Below are positions 46,901-60,433 of a DNA stretch of 64,000 bases, one piece after another. The DNA comes from Chamaea fasciata (lineage: Eukaryota; Chordata; Aves; Passeriformes; Sylviidae), in assembly GCA_029207755.1 (NCBI GenBank), contig JARCOQ010000008.1:31594521-31658520 (forward strand). The letters are read 5' to 3'. Position numbers and translations under genes: made by a program. The notes below the pieces were generated by a model that made no database searches, was not told the DNA's origin, and was given only the letters and a program-made list of their open reading frames with translations. Position 1 is the first letter of the stretch. Every line of letters starts with the position of its first letter.

Positions 46901-49900
46901 CTCTCAGTATGCCTTTATTTTTTTTTCCTCTGTTTAGGATGTAGATAATGTCTGTTTTAGAGGGCCCTTGTGGACAAAAGCACTTACTGGCTTGGACTCA
47001 AAAAAAAAAACACAAAAAAAAATGCCAGTAACCTGAAAATTTAATACATTGAGGTTCCTTTTGGACATTAAATAATGATTATGAGGGAATGCCTCCAAAT
47101 CCTCAAATTTTCATGTGTTTTGCCAGAAAGCCATAAACTGTCTTGGTCAAAACTGGTCCCAAACTCACTGACAGTCAACTTCTAGAAAGTTCAGAGTGAA
47201 CTAAATTTCAGGCTCTGTTACGAAACCCTGTTTTTAAAAAGGAACAAATGAGAATCCACAGAGCCTAAAGTTCATTTTGTATCAGACTGAATTAAAGCAT
47301 CTCAGTAATTAAAGACATGAAAGTTGTAATCACTAATGACAACCATCCACAGAGCAGCATGGGGGTGGAACTGGTGACAGCCACCTCTCCTCCGCCAGCA
47401 GATCTGGGACAAAAACATGGAGTCTGGTGACCTGGATGCTAATTTCCCCACAAATTCCTCACAGAAAGCTCATGCATTATTTGTATACATGCAAACACTG
47501 GAGGGATTGTTGTGCCCACAATTTCTGTCTGCCTCTGGCTCAGCCCATCTCTGCCACCTCAGGCATAAGCAGATATTCCAGAGCACAGCTTTGCAGTATC
47601 TGTGGATGCTTTAAACACAGCCACCTCTCTAATTAGTAGCTTATTAAATATTATGCATATGTTATTTTAATCATCTTAAGAAATTTGGCTTCAGTTCTAC
47701 TTTCCTGGATAGCTACTCAGCAGTGACACACGACGGCCCAAAACATGTCCATTACAGCCACAGCAGCTTCTACACAAATTCTGTTGCCCTTGGAAATTTT
47801 TGCTACTTCTGAAATACTTTAGAATATTTCAACCATCTGCATTTCACTCCACCTGATACATTACCTGGCAGTGGAGGAGGTTCCCCCTTTTTTCAGAACT
47901 GGAAATGTGAATTGTCTTTTGACAGAAGAGCAAACTCCAGATCTGTGCACAGGTTGCTCATTTTTTAAAATTTTCTTACACTTCATTCATCTCTCAATTA
48001 ACTAATTAATGCACTGCACACCAAGAATTAGACCAAGACTCTGTAATTGGCATCCAACAGAGGCAGCAACATGGCTGCACTGGGTGGGCTGCAGTGTGAT
48101 GTGATGAGTTGGCTGAAGTTGATACAGCTGGACCACCAGCAACTCCTCCTGACATAAACCTTGAGTAGCCAGCTGAAGGGAAAACACTAAACCAATTTCA
48201 TCCAATCCTGAGGCTTATTCCTCACTGGAAGCTGGAAATTATGTCACTTTAAGAAGATGAATTCTAAGCGTTGTTTCTTGCTTTTTAAGTTTCCTGTTTC
48301 TGGTGAAAACTCACCAAAAATACCTTCAGGGCTGCCATGGGATTGATTCTAAAGAAAACATCATTTTCATATCCAAGAGATATCCTCAGAAGGGACCCCA
48401 TGAGGTGGCTGTGTTTGCAAAGACTCTGAGGCAGTAAACAGGGGCTTTAGAAGTCAAGACTCTGACAGTCCCAAGAAGAGGAAGAAAAATGTCATTCTAT
48501 TAAGAGTTTACAAAGCACTACAATTTTTATGGTATTTTAAATTTGTTTTATATCTTTAATGTCAAAACTAGCGCCCTAACAAGCTGTACACTAGGTGTTT
48601 TATCACCCGTTTTGGTCAAATAAATTTTAATTAGGTTGAGTGTTTTTTAAAAGGTACTTGACATTTTCCAATCTCCAAAAGGGTTTCTGCCTGCAACCCC
48701 TCTGCTTCTCTTTTGGAAAGGCCCACAAGCCTTCTGCTGCTCACCTGTTTAATCCTACAAACTGTAACAAATGAGGGGATGGAAAGAGAATTAATATTTA
48801 TTTGTTTACTCTTAAAATGTCTTAACATGCCCCATCGATTTAATCGGGGGGGAGGGGCAAGCTGTGAAGTTTTACTCATATTTTACTCATTTTACTTTGA
48901 TATCTCTTTTAGAACAAAAAGCTTAATTTTTAAAAAATAAAATGCTGAATAACGTGACCCCAAAAAATTTTGCTTATCTGTTGACCTGAAAGAAGGATAA
49001 AATATAATGTAAACATAAGTATGAAGAGAAAATCACATTGGAGAAAACCAGTTTCTTTGGAGCATAGATTCTTACCTATTTGAATAAGAATTTAAGGTAT
49101 GAGTGGTCTGTAAACTTTATATTTTTGCAATTTAGCACTGAGAAGCATATGTGGGATAAGTGACGAGATAAACGCTTTTCAGTCTATCCTGAGCTTGTAT
49201 CGCCTTACAGACTAGGAGACAGTATCAAATCTTTCAGCTGAATCACATAAACTCTTTTAGAGTCAAGTCAAATTTTGTTGCATTTAATTTCCCTTTACAA
49301 GGCTGTATACTCTTTGTCAAAATCTTCTTCATTTGTTAGTTGGGGGGTTTTTACCAAGAATTGGTTAAATCATTCTTAAATGTGATCTGGAACGGTTCTG
49401 AAATAGTAGGATTTTTAAAGTCTCCACTTGGTTACCATAATCAGTCATTAGTGATCATCAACTTTACTCCACAATCTGAATATTTATCTCATTATCAGCG
49501 TGGGAAATTTGATCTAAGTTTAACTCAAAAAGCTGGCAGAAGGATATGGTTGTGCAAAGCATGAGTACTTCTACTTTAAGTTCTACTTTAGGGAAAAAAA
49601 AAAAAAAAGCATTAAACTTCCATTTCTAAAAGTAAGATTAAGTGCAAAATATACAAGTGCTCTAAAATATTTTTCATTGAAATCTATCTAAAACTTTTAC
49701 ATACTCCATTTAAGTATCTTTGAATCTAGACAAGTTGAGAAACCCTGCTTATTTTTTGGACCTTCAAGGCCCACAGATGAGCCAAAACAGCAATTTTTTC
49801 ATTCAAATGTTCCTTGGAACATACATGGTAGAACCCAGTGGAATAGTACTTGCACACATACAGTGTAAAAACTTGAATTTTTGTTTTAATTTTTTATGGT

Positions 49901-50100
49901 TTTTTGGCTCATGCCCTGTTAGGAGAAGGCAGCCAGACCACACGCTGACTCCCTGACTGTTTCGTGGGATTAGCTATGCCGTTTCATACCACAGGCAACA
50001 ACCCTGCTTCTGAAAAGCTTTCCAGCCACAGAGAAGATGGTCTTGCCATAAAATGCTACAGCTCCTGCTAGAAAATGTGGAGAGGCATATCAATTAAGTG
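46901..50100. other. Noncoding, mostly unique sequence
   Basis: No gene recognised. An acceptor-like pyrimidine tract ending in TTTAG at 46938 is not followed by a convincing exon. A15 runs at 49594-49608. Confidence 0.55.
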
Positions 50101-50101
50101 T

Positions 50102-50182
50102 TTTATATATTAAAATATTGTATATTTAAAATATTGTATATTTATTATATATTTTAAATATAAAAATATTGTATATTTAATA
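50102..50182. repeat. AT-rich 16-bp tandem repeat
   Basis: AAAATATTGTATATTT is repeated perfectly at 50112-50127 and 50128-50143 and again at 50163-50178, with an AT spacer between the second and third copies. The unit is close to self-complementary. Confidence 0.9.
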
Positions 50183-50235
50183 TCGTTAGTTTATGGGGAA
50201 TCTTATAGTGTAATATCTGGGTAAAAAAAAATGTT

Positions 50236-50278
50236 GAAAAGAAGGAGAAAGAAAGAAAAAGGGGAAGGAGGGAAGGGT
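50236..50278 (+). repeat. Polypurine tract
   Basis: Forty-three consecutive purines on the + strand (A-rich, becoming G-rich to the right). Long polypurine runs can form triplex DNA; nothing else is recognised. Confidence 0.9.
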
Positions 50279-50882
50279 CTCTTGCCACATAAGGGAGAAG
50301 TCTTACAGCAATTGCTACCATATGAACTCTTGAGCTGAAGTTTTCATTTCTGAATATTTTTTACTTAGAAACAACATAAAGCCAACACAAGCAAGACTCA
50401 GCTCTACATCACTTTGATATGACCTCTATTTTTCAAGCTCATTTAGCCTTCTGAAAGGCTATGTCTGAAATTTGCATTGCAGAAAATGAAAATAACTCAA
50501 AACATCAAGGAAACCTCTTTTCTGTCTCAAAAAAGCATCTGATGAAGCAACTTTAGTTTACTCATGAACTGGCAAACCTAATTAATTAACGGATTCAGGA
50601 TGTTATAGTTACAGATTTGGACCCTAATACATATCTGAGAAAGAGACTGGCTTCAAAGTACAACAGAGAAGCTTCTATTCATAAATATTTAACTGAAGCA
50701 TTGATACAAAAATGAGAAAAATCTCCTTCATTCTATTCCCTAAGGAACTTCCTTGAAGCAAAACTACTCATTGAAACTAGCAACTTCTAATTCTCACGGA
50801 TATGAGGGGATTTAATATAAGCATTTGTTTTGAAAAAGCTTCTACAGATTTCTAGTTTAGCAACAGGACATGACATTTGAGC
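50279..50882. other. Noncoding sequence, nothing recognised
   Basis: Unique AT-rich sequence with no recognisable feature. Confidence 0.6.
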
Positions 50883-51000
50883 CATGGAATCCCAGAATGG
50901 TTTGGGTTGGAAGGGCCCCTGTAGATGTCACGTTCCAAGCCCCCTGCAGTGGTCAGGGACACCAGTTTGCTCAAAGGTGTCCAGTTCTTCCCAGAACTTG
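50883..51000 (-). mobile_element. CR1 LINE 3' end, short and diverged
   Basis: The + strand starts CATGGAATCCCAGAATGGTT and continues TGGGTTGGAAGGG, the diagnostic CR1 3' end on the minus strand. The match fades after 'gacaccagtttgctcaaagg' (about 50980). The GC-richer sequence beyond, to 51230, may be more of the same element. Confidence 0.8.
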
Positions 51001-53870
51001 TGGCTACACCTCCATCTCTGCCCCATGGCTATGCCAGACTTCAGGGTGTCCTTTTCCAGATGTGTAAGAATTGTCCCCAGAAGCCAGGAGTGCATGGAGG
51101 GATCCAGCTTTGTCACTCCCTGCTCGTCCAAACACCGCTTTTATCATTTCAGCTGCAGGTGCAAGTGATAAGTGACCTTTACACAGCTCTCAAAAGACCT
51201 GTCTCAGGTTCCTTCCAGCCCTAGGAGATCTCCCAAGGAGACCTCAGGCAGAGGCAGGTAAATCTCATCAGCTGCTCTTTAAGGGGCTGAAGGCCCTGAT
51301 GGCTCATGGCAATTACCCCTTCTCCTTAGACACCTCCCTGTCTGCCTGTCGCTCTGGCTGACACACCTCGCTGTCCCACCAGCACATCTGCAAACCAAGA
51401 TCCTCTGTCTCCCCTTGCTGTGCTGCCTTGTCCTGGTCCTCCCTTTTCACAGCCACACTTAATTATAGAAAGAGTGCCTGATCTTCTTTTAACCAACAAA
51501 ACCTTCATCCAAATGACTGCTGCAGTATTGTATGTTTGTTAGGTCAGTAATGACTAAAATGTTATTGGACCAGAAACCTAAAGTGAATCTCACAGCAATT
51601 AAATGAAATTTAGAAGCTGGCATTAAATTCACATAATCATTGGCAGGCTACTAATCTTACCTGTCCAAGAGCCACCTACTGAAATGGGATTAAGGAGAAG
51701 ATCAGTGGGAGTTCCTATCATCACACTAAATCACAAAGTCACCTGGCACTTTGTGTGTACTAAATGTGCTTGAACATTCAAGGCACTTTCCAGCAGAGGC
51801 AGAGAGGTTCTCTAAGTTTGCTGTCCTTGTAGTCATTACCAGCACAATCAGATGATTTCAAAACAGTTTTGAAATCAAGTAACAGAGGGTACAAACCCAT
51901 GGTCAGGTGTGATCTCACTCCAGCAGCTGAGAGAGTCATCAGGTGGGACAGTGGAACACTCTGTATGTCCCCACCCAGATCTGATTAACTGAGTCCACCA
52001 GGCTACACAGATGTGTCTGTGCAGGGTGTTCCCATTCCCAGCATGGCCCTGTGAGGCTGCTGCACAGGGAAAGAGCACCTGCACTGCGGCCCTGCTTCTG
52101 AAACCCAAGAAAAACCCAGACATGCTTTAACTTCCCTTGAAAACATAAACTGCTTCTGAGCATGTGCACAGCACAGGAACTGTTATTGCTCTGGTTATTG
52201 GTGGTTATTTATCAATTACACCCAGGATCTGCAGCAGATTTCAACAATTACTCTGGTTTTACTATTTGATTCCATCCACATTTCATCAGCACGGTGCTAC
52301 AGCATGCATTATACATGCTGTATATTCCTCCAGCACGTTCAGTGCTCTACGAAGAAATGATGTGTCCAAGAAGCCCTGGAGTCTGCCTCAAAAAGTTGTA
52401 CAACGAAGTTTCCTCGTAAGATCATTTGATGCATGTTGATTTCACTCAACACCACCAGCTTTCGTCTCATCAGAGAACTTGGATCATATCTGGCCCTCAG
52501 GAAAGAAGGGCAAAAAGCTTTGTAACTCACCACTGAGTATAAAGCTACATTATTAAGAAACGTAATTCAAACTCCTTCAGCAGAGCCAGAGAGATTTCCC
52601 AGCTCTGTGGCATTTCTCACTGAATGACAAGCAAATCTATCAAATGTAGTTGGACAGGGAAAATTTTCATTAGTTTTTTGTGTCCCTCCTCTGTTCTTCA
52701 CACAGCAGTGAAGATCAAAACTACATCAGTTCATTACTTTGACAATGCAAAGATAAGGAAATATTCTTCATAGGAATACTCCTTATTTACAGAATACATT
52801 TCCTCCAAATTTTAGATCTTTCTATCTCTTTAGGAAAGGTGAATACAAATACCTCCTGGCTGGAGAAAAAAAAAATAATCCCAAAACCCCAAACAGAACA
52901 GCACCTTTTTTCTGCACCTTGTCCAAGAGCCTGCAGATGACCTACAGAGAAATCAAGAGTCACCTATCCAATGAATCTGTCCTCTTAAAAATCAACAGAA
53001 CTTCTTCCACTTTGTCTTAAAAAGGAACAATACTCATACTTTTCCTCTTGAATATTGTATTTCAGCTGGGTATTGAAAAGAGATAGGAACCGTCAAGGTC
53101 TCATCTCTTCTAACACCAACCCCTCAACAGCCCTGTGCAAGATATTTTTCTTTGTCTCAGCGTCCATCATAGAAGGGAATTAATAGTGCTTAATTGTTCA
53201 TGATGTTGGCATGAGGCACGATCATGACCATTTCTTGATGTGTTTTTTGAAAATGTAAATTGTCACCTATGGAAACTCCTAAGAATCACAGACCTGACTC
53301 AGAAAAACACATGCAAGAAAATGTCTGAAAAGAAGGAATTTTGATTAAATAATGACTGTAGGATTAGATCTGTTATTAAAACGATAAAACCCATCTATTA
53401 TCTAGCTTTTATAGCCAGGAATATTCTCCATAAATCATAATGAATAAAGTAGTCACATAAAATAATACTGAAATTCAGAAGGGTTATCAGTGCCATTTTA
53501 GCATCTTCATTATCTTAGAAACTTTTTATCATCTTTTTTTAAAGTGTCATTTCATGAAAACACTGAGAATCAGAAATTAAGTATTTTCAAGTAAGCCCCC
53601 TTACTGAAAACAGCTGCAATATTTTATCTTTTTTCTCCCTTTTTCCTCTGAAAGATTCATCAGCTCAACTCATTACCACTACCTTTTCCTCTACATGAGA
53701 GCTGTGCATAGGCAGTAGGATGAAAAATACAATACAAAGAGAAAAAGTTTCCACAGGGCAATGCATGCACAAAACAGTTTCTTCCAGCTCTTCCAGGCTG
53801 CCTCCCATGAAATGGGAGGGGACATTATTGAAAACTCTGCTGCAATTCATGGTACCTTTAATTTTCTTTT
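51001..53870. other. Noncoding, mostly unique sequence
   Basis: GC-richer to about 51440, then AT-rich. A minus-strand donor-like CAGGTAAGAT (complement of 51655-51664) lacks a frame. Overlapping open frames on both strands at 50870-51224 and 51875-52169 have no recognisable product. Confidence 0.55.
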
Positions 53871-54235
53871 TCATAGAATCATGGAATAATTTGAGTTGTT
53901 AGGGACCTTTAAAGTTAACTAGTCCAACCACCCTGCAGTGGGCAGGGACATCTTCAACCAGATCAGGTTGTTCAGGACCCCATCCAATCCAACATCCAAT
54001 GTTTCCAGGATGGGCCTTCTACCACCTCTCTGAGCAACCTGTTCCAGTCTTTCACCACAGCCATTGTAAAATATATCTTTATATCTGGTTTAGATCTATC
54101 CTCTTTAAATTTTAATTATCCCTTTCCTTACCCCAGCAGGCCCAGCTAAAGAGTCTGTCCCCACTTTTCTCCTAGAATGAGGAAGTGTTGCCCTTTAAGG
54201 CTTGCAAGGCTGCTCTAAGGTGTCCCTGGACACTT
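53871..54235 (-). mobile_element. CR1 LINE, 5'-truncated 3' end, older copy
   Basis: Two octamers, CATAGAAT and CATGGAAT, mark the 3' terminus on the minus strand. The body is CR1 throughout ('gggacctttaaag', 'ccctgcagtgggcagggacatcttcaa') but with many substitutions and no intact ORF2 tail. Upstream it reaches 'aaggctgctctaaggtgtccctgga', so this is the longest and probably oldest CR1 copy here. Confidence 0.92.
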
Positions 54236-57181
54236 TTACAACACCTTGGCTCCAGCTTGAAAACTCCCAGCCACCTCTGCTGCTGATGGCATCCAGCCAC
54301 TGGCTGGCAGACAAGAACTTTGATGCTTCCACAAATACTTTTGCCATAAAATCATATATTTGGCATTTTCAGCTTTAGGGGTAGAGGATGATCAATTCCA
54401 GCCTGGATATTTTCTTGGAAACTATAATTATCGAAGAGAATGAAAAAAAAAAAAAAAGAGAGAGAGAAAAAAAGCTGTTTGTGTGGTTTGCAGTGAATTG
54501 ATGCTTTGCAGAACTGAGTTCACTAATAAAACAAATATCTTGGGAGTAATTTCTTATCCATTAAGATGGCTTATAATTGATTCATGATGTACACAGTCTC
54601 AACATTTTCCTTTTACTGAACGTTTTCATATTACAATGCCCAGAAATAGTTCTATAAGTATTTAATGGCAGAAATAGATTTGGTGCATCTTTTATCAACT
54701 CTCATTTGCTATGCTTTACTCTATGTCAGAGGGAACAGTCATTACTGTTCAAGGATATCATCTGTATTAGACAGACAGCCAAGAGAACCTACAGCTTATA
54801 TCAAAAAACTGCCCTCCAGCCTTTACATATTTACAATTTGTATTTATCTTTTTAAGCTTTCAATAAGAAATTTCTCTGAGATATTTCCTCTAAGATTTTT
54901 TTATTGTTTGTTTACAGTAATTTAGCTAATTTATCAACCACTTAGATGATATATTTACTCAGCTACTTCATCTGAAACTTGCTTCCTTTTATGTCTCATG
55001 ATCTACACTGCACTTTCTACAGCAGAATTGTAGCTATTCAATAATTTAAACTTTGACATTATGAGGCTTTGTCAAACATTCATAGTACTAATCTGGAGAA
55101 CTCTTACATTATCACATAGTACTCTATATAGCCTATACCTGTAGGTATTCAACATTTTAATTTAAAAAGTTAAAATGCTGATTGAGTAAGTGTGCATGAT
55201 CAATCACACAAGTCATCATTCAAAGCAGTTATTAAATAGAAATGAAAATTTGTGTTAAGCTGTAATGTTTGCAGTTTCATTCCTATGTTCTAAATGCAGA
55301 AAACATTAAAGACCGATCTTTGGGCTTTCAGATACCTTACTGTCTGCTTTCTCTGCAGCAACAACATAGGAGAAATATTGGAAAGTAATGAGCACGTTTC
55401 ATCCCTCCTCAAAAAAAAATTGACCTAAGCAAGAAGGGAGCTTGAGAACTGTTGGTGTTTTATAAATACCAAACCATTAAAAAAAAAAAAAATCTTCCCA
55501 AAACCCACTGTATCAGTTGTGGGCACTTTTCCAAAATCTTGCAGTGCACTTTTTCTGCAGTGTGTGCAGCACTCATCAAATGAGAGCACACACTATTCTT
55601 TTGATTACAGTTTAAAAATGAAACATAAAAATCTTGAGTATCAGTTATTATTTATTTTTCATTCAAACTCATTCTTTCTTAGGTCCATGGCATCTAACCC
55701 ATGCCAGCTTTATTTTGCAAGGCTAGAGTATTCAGAGGGTGACACACAGAAAATATATATTTATATATCTTTCTCAACATAAGAAATAAGTTCTTCAAAA
55801 TCCTGCAACAATGATTCTTTTTCTTTATAAAAATTTGGTTCTAAATGGTTTAGATCTGAAGCTATAACAGTATGTTTCAGGAGGAAAGGGGATAGACAGG
55901 TTGAAACTTTAAAGCATTTTCAACTTCTTCATGTAAAAATGCAAACCAGTTTAATTACAGAAATCTTCTTAGGTATAGTGACCCAAATTCTCTATTGGCC
56001 CATCTCTCTTGCAGCATCGGGCGAGTTACTTCAGCAAGCAATTTTATGCACAACATTCATTCTCAACACTGCCTGGGACTACAAATGCATTCATTTTATG
56101 CTGATCAATCCAGTGCGAAAATGACAGAGCTGTGCTGGGAACAAAAAGCCTGGGAGGGAACGAGCCTCTCGCTTCCATGTGTCTGGAGCTCAGTCCAAAT
56201 ATAACTTGCCTGTCTCAGGATTGCTACAGTGACCCTGCAGAATTCCAAGCCAATATGACAAGAAACAACTTAAAAATCAAAAATTTTGACAGTATGTAGT
56301 GTTAGTTATAATTCATGAAATAAATCGCTTTCACAGCATAACCATCAACTCAGTGACTTTGTATTTAAATATTGGATGTGGAAAAGCACAACTGCCCACC
56401 AATAACCAAGGGGGCAGTGGTCATCTCAAATTCTTTTTCTTCATTTTTTAAGAGTCCTTGAATTTGAACAGTGCTTAGTTTTATAATTCTGATGATGCTG
56501 ATAAAGTTCTTTGAATCTATAAAATATCTGTAAAGATATCTCAAAAAATTTCTTCACATGGCATCAACTTCACCAGTAAAGGTGACCTCTCTTGGGATGC
56601 AATTAATGTCACCAGGGACTTTTAAATCACTGAGGGGTAAGAGGCGTCCAGAGAGTTTGGGAAATGTTTAGAGAGGCACAAATACTATGAAAACAGAAAA
56701 CCACCAATCTTTGCTTAATTATTTTATGGATTTGTTCACTGAGCATTTGTTTGCCCTCTGCAAATATTTGCATAATCAAGTTTCAGAAACATTAATGTTC
56801 CCAGAAAACACATTACAGCTGTTGAATTGCAAAACTGAGATTTTTTTCAAACTCCAGACCAAATCTATACAAAAAATACGTACTCGTGGATGTCAGCTGA
56901 GGTTTTAATGTAGGGAATTCACCGCTTAAAAATCATCACTAGGAAAGAGAGCCATGAGTAGTATATATTGGGTCTTTAAACAGACAAATTTGTGGTTGTA
57001 TTCACTCCCAGCAGCCAGACAATATTGTGTGAAAAATTAGTAGAAAAGGTTTCTAGTATGAGCACAGTCCTGTCACCTCAGAAAGCAAAAATCATCCCAA
57101 ACCGTAGAGACGCTCACATGAGCAAGGTATGTACGATGTGCCATCAACAGACACGTCTCCTGAGGCCACCAGAGTGGCTCT
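54236..57181. other. Noncoding sequence, AT-rich
   Basis: No gene recognised. A15 at 54443-54457 followed by GA repeats, and A14 at 55479-55492. A complex block at 55140-55330 has conserved-element texture (for example GATTGAGTAAG and ATGATCAATCAC), but support is weak. Confidence 0.55.
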
Positions 57182-57239
57182 GAGGAATTAACCCTCTTCT
57201 TTTAATCTCTGAGGGATTAACCCTCTGAGGGATTCTCTC
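57182..57239. repeat. Short GAGGGATTAACCCTC repeat cluster
   Basis: GAGGAATTAACCCTC (57182-57196) and GAGGGATTAACCCTC (57211-57225) are near copies. A partial third copy starts GAGGGATTCTCTC at 57227. The unit is almost palindromic (GAGGG...CCCTC). Confidence 0.8.
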
Positions 57240-57760
57240 TCTTCTTTTTCTTCACCCTTTTTCTGCCATATTCCTTTTGCCTCCTTTCCCCCAAGATTTA
57301 CTGCTGCCACAGGCATGGCTGAACAGAGGGACACAGGGACGAGGCCAGAGGCAGCTCGCTCCAGGCTGCCCCGTGACTGGCACCATCTCTTTTTCTGCCA
57401 CAGGGGTTCACTTGCTCGTGATCCTCCAGGCAAACAACCCACAAGGACTCACACCCAGGAGAAAACAGAAAGGCGCAAAGCGCAAAGGAAAAGTGAGTGA
57501 GAGGCCTCAGCTCCCCTTGCCACAGTGCTCAGGTCACCCTGACCTTCGGGCAGCTGGGTCAGCCTGCTAGGCCATGGAAAGCATCCTTCCACCTCCTACG
57601 AGAAACAGTCAACCTAAAAAGCCAGCTTTAATTCCACAGAAAAGCTCAGCAGAAACAGTTGCAGAGTATCTGCCTGGATGAACAGGAAACAGAACCCATG
57701 AGTCTACCCCAAACTCCAGCTTTCCAGTTTTCAGCTCCAGCAATATGACGTTGTGTCCCA

Positions 57761-57761
<1 letters not shown>
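57240..57761. other. GC-richer noncoding stretch
   Basis: About 300 bases (57300-57570) of GC-richer sequence with overlapping open frames on both strands; none has a recognisable product. Confidence 0.5.

Positions 57762-57799
<38 letters not shown>
57762..57799 (+). repeat. A38 mononucleotide run
   Basis: Thirty-eight consecutive A bases, the longest homopolymer in the window. No AATAAA lies immediately upstream, and no SINE or gene copy is recognisable in the preceding 200 bases. It may be a retrotransposon tail whose body is unrecognised, or an expanded microsatellite. Run length is unreliable in short-read assemblies. Confidence 0.95.
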
Positions 57800-57801
<2 letters not shown>

Positions 57802-60433
57802 AAAAAACCAAGAAACACCAACTAAGAAATTACTGGTATGTGTATAAATTACAGCAAGAAAGCCCTCAGTCAATCATTCCAGCACTGCTAGAATGGGTTT
57901 TTGGGCTTGAATTAGCAGGAGAGTTATGGAAAGGATCCTAACAAGCAGCAGAAACAAATACGTCCCACAAGGCGAAAATGCAGCAGCACAGCAATTTCCT
58001 TCCAACCTCTCGGAGGGGCAAGGTTAGGACAGAGATTGAATAAACACACTTGAGCTGCTCAGTGCCACACACACACACTGGATTTGCTGGTATGGGTAAA
58101 ACGTGAGTGATGGGAAAGCTCAAAAGCTTTGAGGGGTTGATTCCTTTCAGTGTTCAGGAGCTGTGCTGATAATCTCAAAACATGTTCAAACTTATTTACA
58201 CTGACAACAGGCAAACAGGTTAAAAGGAAAAGAAAAAGTCTCCTCCCTTCCCTAGATTTATCCAAAAAGCCAAAGTAAGCCCTACATCTTCCTGGTGTGC
58301 AGTGGGACCAGGCTTAGTGCAGGTTTTAGGCTGCCAGGCTGTGAGTGCACACACACAGCCCGGGGAGGGATCCGTGTGTCCCCAGGCGACAGGGACATGG
58401 CAAAGTCACAGCCACTGCACCCAGACAGTGATTCCAGAAACTGCCCAAGCCCCAGGAGGCAGCAGGGATGGATGGGACATCAGGGACAGGCACCACATTT
58501 TGTGCCTTCTCCCCTCCTGTAACCACTAAAAAGAAATACAGGAAAACAGAGGCAGGTTTTGGCTCTGTTATCAGGCACAAGGAATTAAAAAAGCTATTTT
58601 TTAACATGATGGTCATGTCTGCAGGTCATCTCTGCAGCAAATATGAGCAGCAACGTTTGTGGCATTAATCCCACACTGGCAGACTGATGCAGCTTTCAAG
58701 CTGAGTAAGGGTTTAATGCTCTGAAGGGAAGGGAAAAAAAGATTTCTTTTAGATAAATTGCTTAATTGGGAAGTCAGGAACTCTCCTGCCTAAGCAATTG
58801 ATTTTACAAAAGAAAAAAAAGAGTTTATTTCAAAATGTAAGCCCGCTATTCATCTATAATACCCAGGGAAAAACTAAGCCAAGGGATAGACTCTTGCCTT
58901 TACACTGCTGAAACCACAATTTTAAAAACATAAATAAGGCCAATAAACAAGTATTTAAACAAATATTCTTCTTTTCTTGACTGCTGTAGTGAAGAGCAAA
59001 TTCAGAGACAGAGAGATTATTGCAGATCTCGGTCAGATCATTTACCCAGGCAGCAGGGGCTGAGGAAATGGGGTCCCCAGAGGGTCACTGAGCCCTCACC
59101 ACTGGCACCAAGAGATCAGCTCCCCTTAAGCTAATGGACTTTGGTGCATTGACTTGCACGGTGCTGCACATCTCAGGGAAAAGCTCCAGCACCATCCCCT
59201 GCCCTGGAGACACGCATCCACCTTCTGCAGGAGCATGAACAGAGCATTTCCAGCCACCAGTGTGACCACCAGGCACAGGCATCTGCCTCAGCTTTCTCCC
59301 CTGTGAAAAACCTCCCGCAGCTCTCAGTTTTGTCCAAAGTGAAAAAATGTTTTCATCTCACTTGTCCACAGGGTGTGAAACCCTCTCCCTTCTGTACCTA
59401 CAGAGGTTCCTCTCCAAGGAACAGCCACAGGAGACGCTGCCAGCCAGGGAGTTCCCCTGGGCAAAGCACCACTGGTGAAAAGGACAGTTAGGATGGGATC
59501 AGGCACGGTGCTCTCCCAGCAGGGGGAACACAATTACCACCTTAAAGAACAGCCACCTTTGAAGACAAAGCTCATCTTTTTAATGATACAAACTTAAAGG
59601 TAAGTTTGATATTATTAACCACTAGCATTTTGCAACTTCCTCAAGCTGCAGGAACATAAAACCTAAGTGTTACCCTTTAATATAATAGTACCAATTTTTC
59701 TGTGCTTAGCAACCTGCTGCACAACCGCACACTCTTCCGAAACAAATAGCTTTCATTTTTATTTCACCACCATTGTGCTAACATGAAAATTCTTAGAAAT
59801 CCTCGTGTAGAAATGTCACTGAATGAATTTACCTGACATCTGTTATTTGCAGAAGTACCTCAGGTACAAGAAGGAATAGGCTTATTATTGATTCTGAATT
59901 TTTTTATGAGCTACATCAATTAAAACATTACAAAATAAGCTTAAAACAACTTCATTTAAAAAAAAAATAATTTAACACATGTACTGTTTTTGCTTCCCAC
60001 AGTGTTAAACCATTATTGCACAGGTAGCTAAATTTGGACAAAGATTGCCTAAATACTACCCTTGTGTGCCCCCCAAACCTTTTTCATAAAGGGGAAACAT
60101 TTGCATAATTATTATCACAACTTTCCCAACGAATTCATGGTTTTGGCTTTTTTGTTGGTCACTTTTCTATGTTACTACACAAAACAGTGGACTTAATTGT
60201 AACAAACCCTGTGTATATATTTGTCTTTTTCCCCATATTTTCCAACTCTTCCAAATATACACATATATATGTCTTCCAAATATATACCTGCATCTATGGG
60301 TTTTATCCAAAGCATGAAGCCTGCAGACACTCTGCTCCCTTGCTTCTGGGGGTTTCACAGTGAGGCAACTTTGCAAACCTCATCTCTGTCACTTCTCCAA
60401 AAAAGTACATTATCTCTGTCTCTTGGTTTCCCT
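57800..60433. other. Noncoding sequence with GC-rich patches
   Basis: GC-richer patches at 58290-58530 and 59050-59530, otherwise AT-rich. Frames open in several registers within these patches carry no recognisable product. Confidence 0.55.

Noticed and set aside
46918..47034. Exon after TTTAG at 46938
   Set aside because: The open frame runs through two A-rich homopolymers and ends without a donor.
57315..57500. Zinc-finger linker (THTQEKTE resembles HTGEKP)
   Set aside because: No Cys2-His2 residues at the required spacing. It is a chance short match in a GC-rich patch with several open frames.
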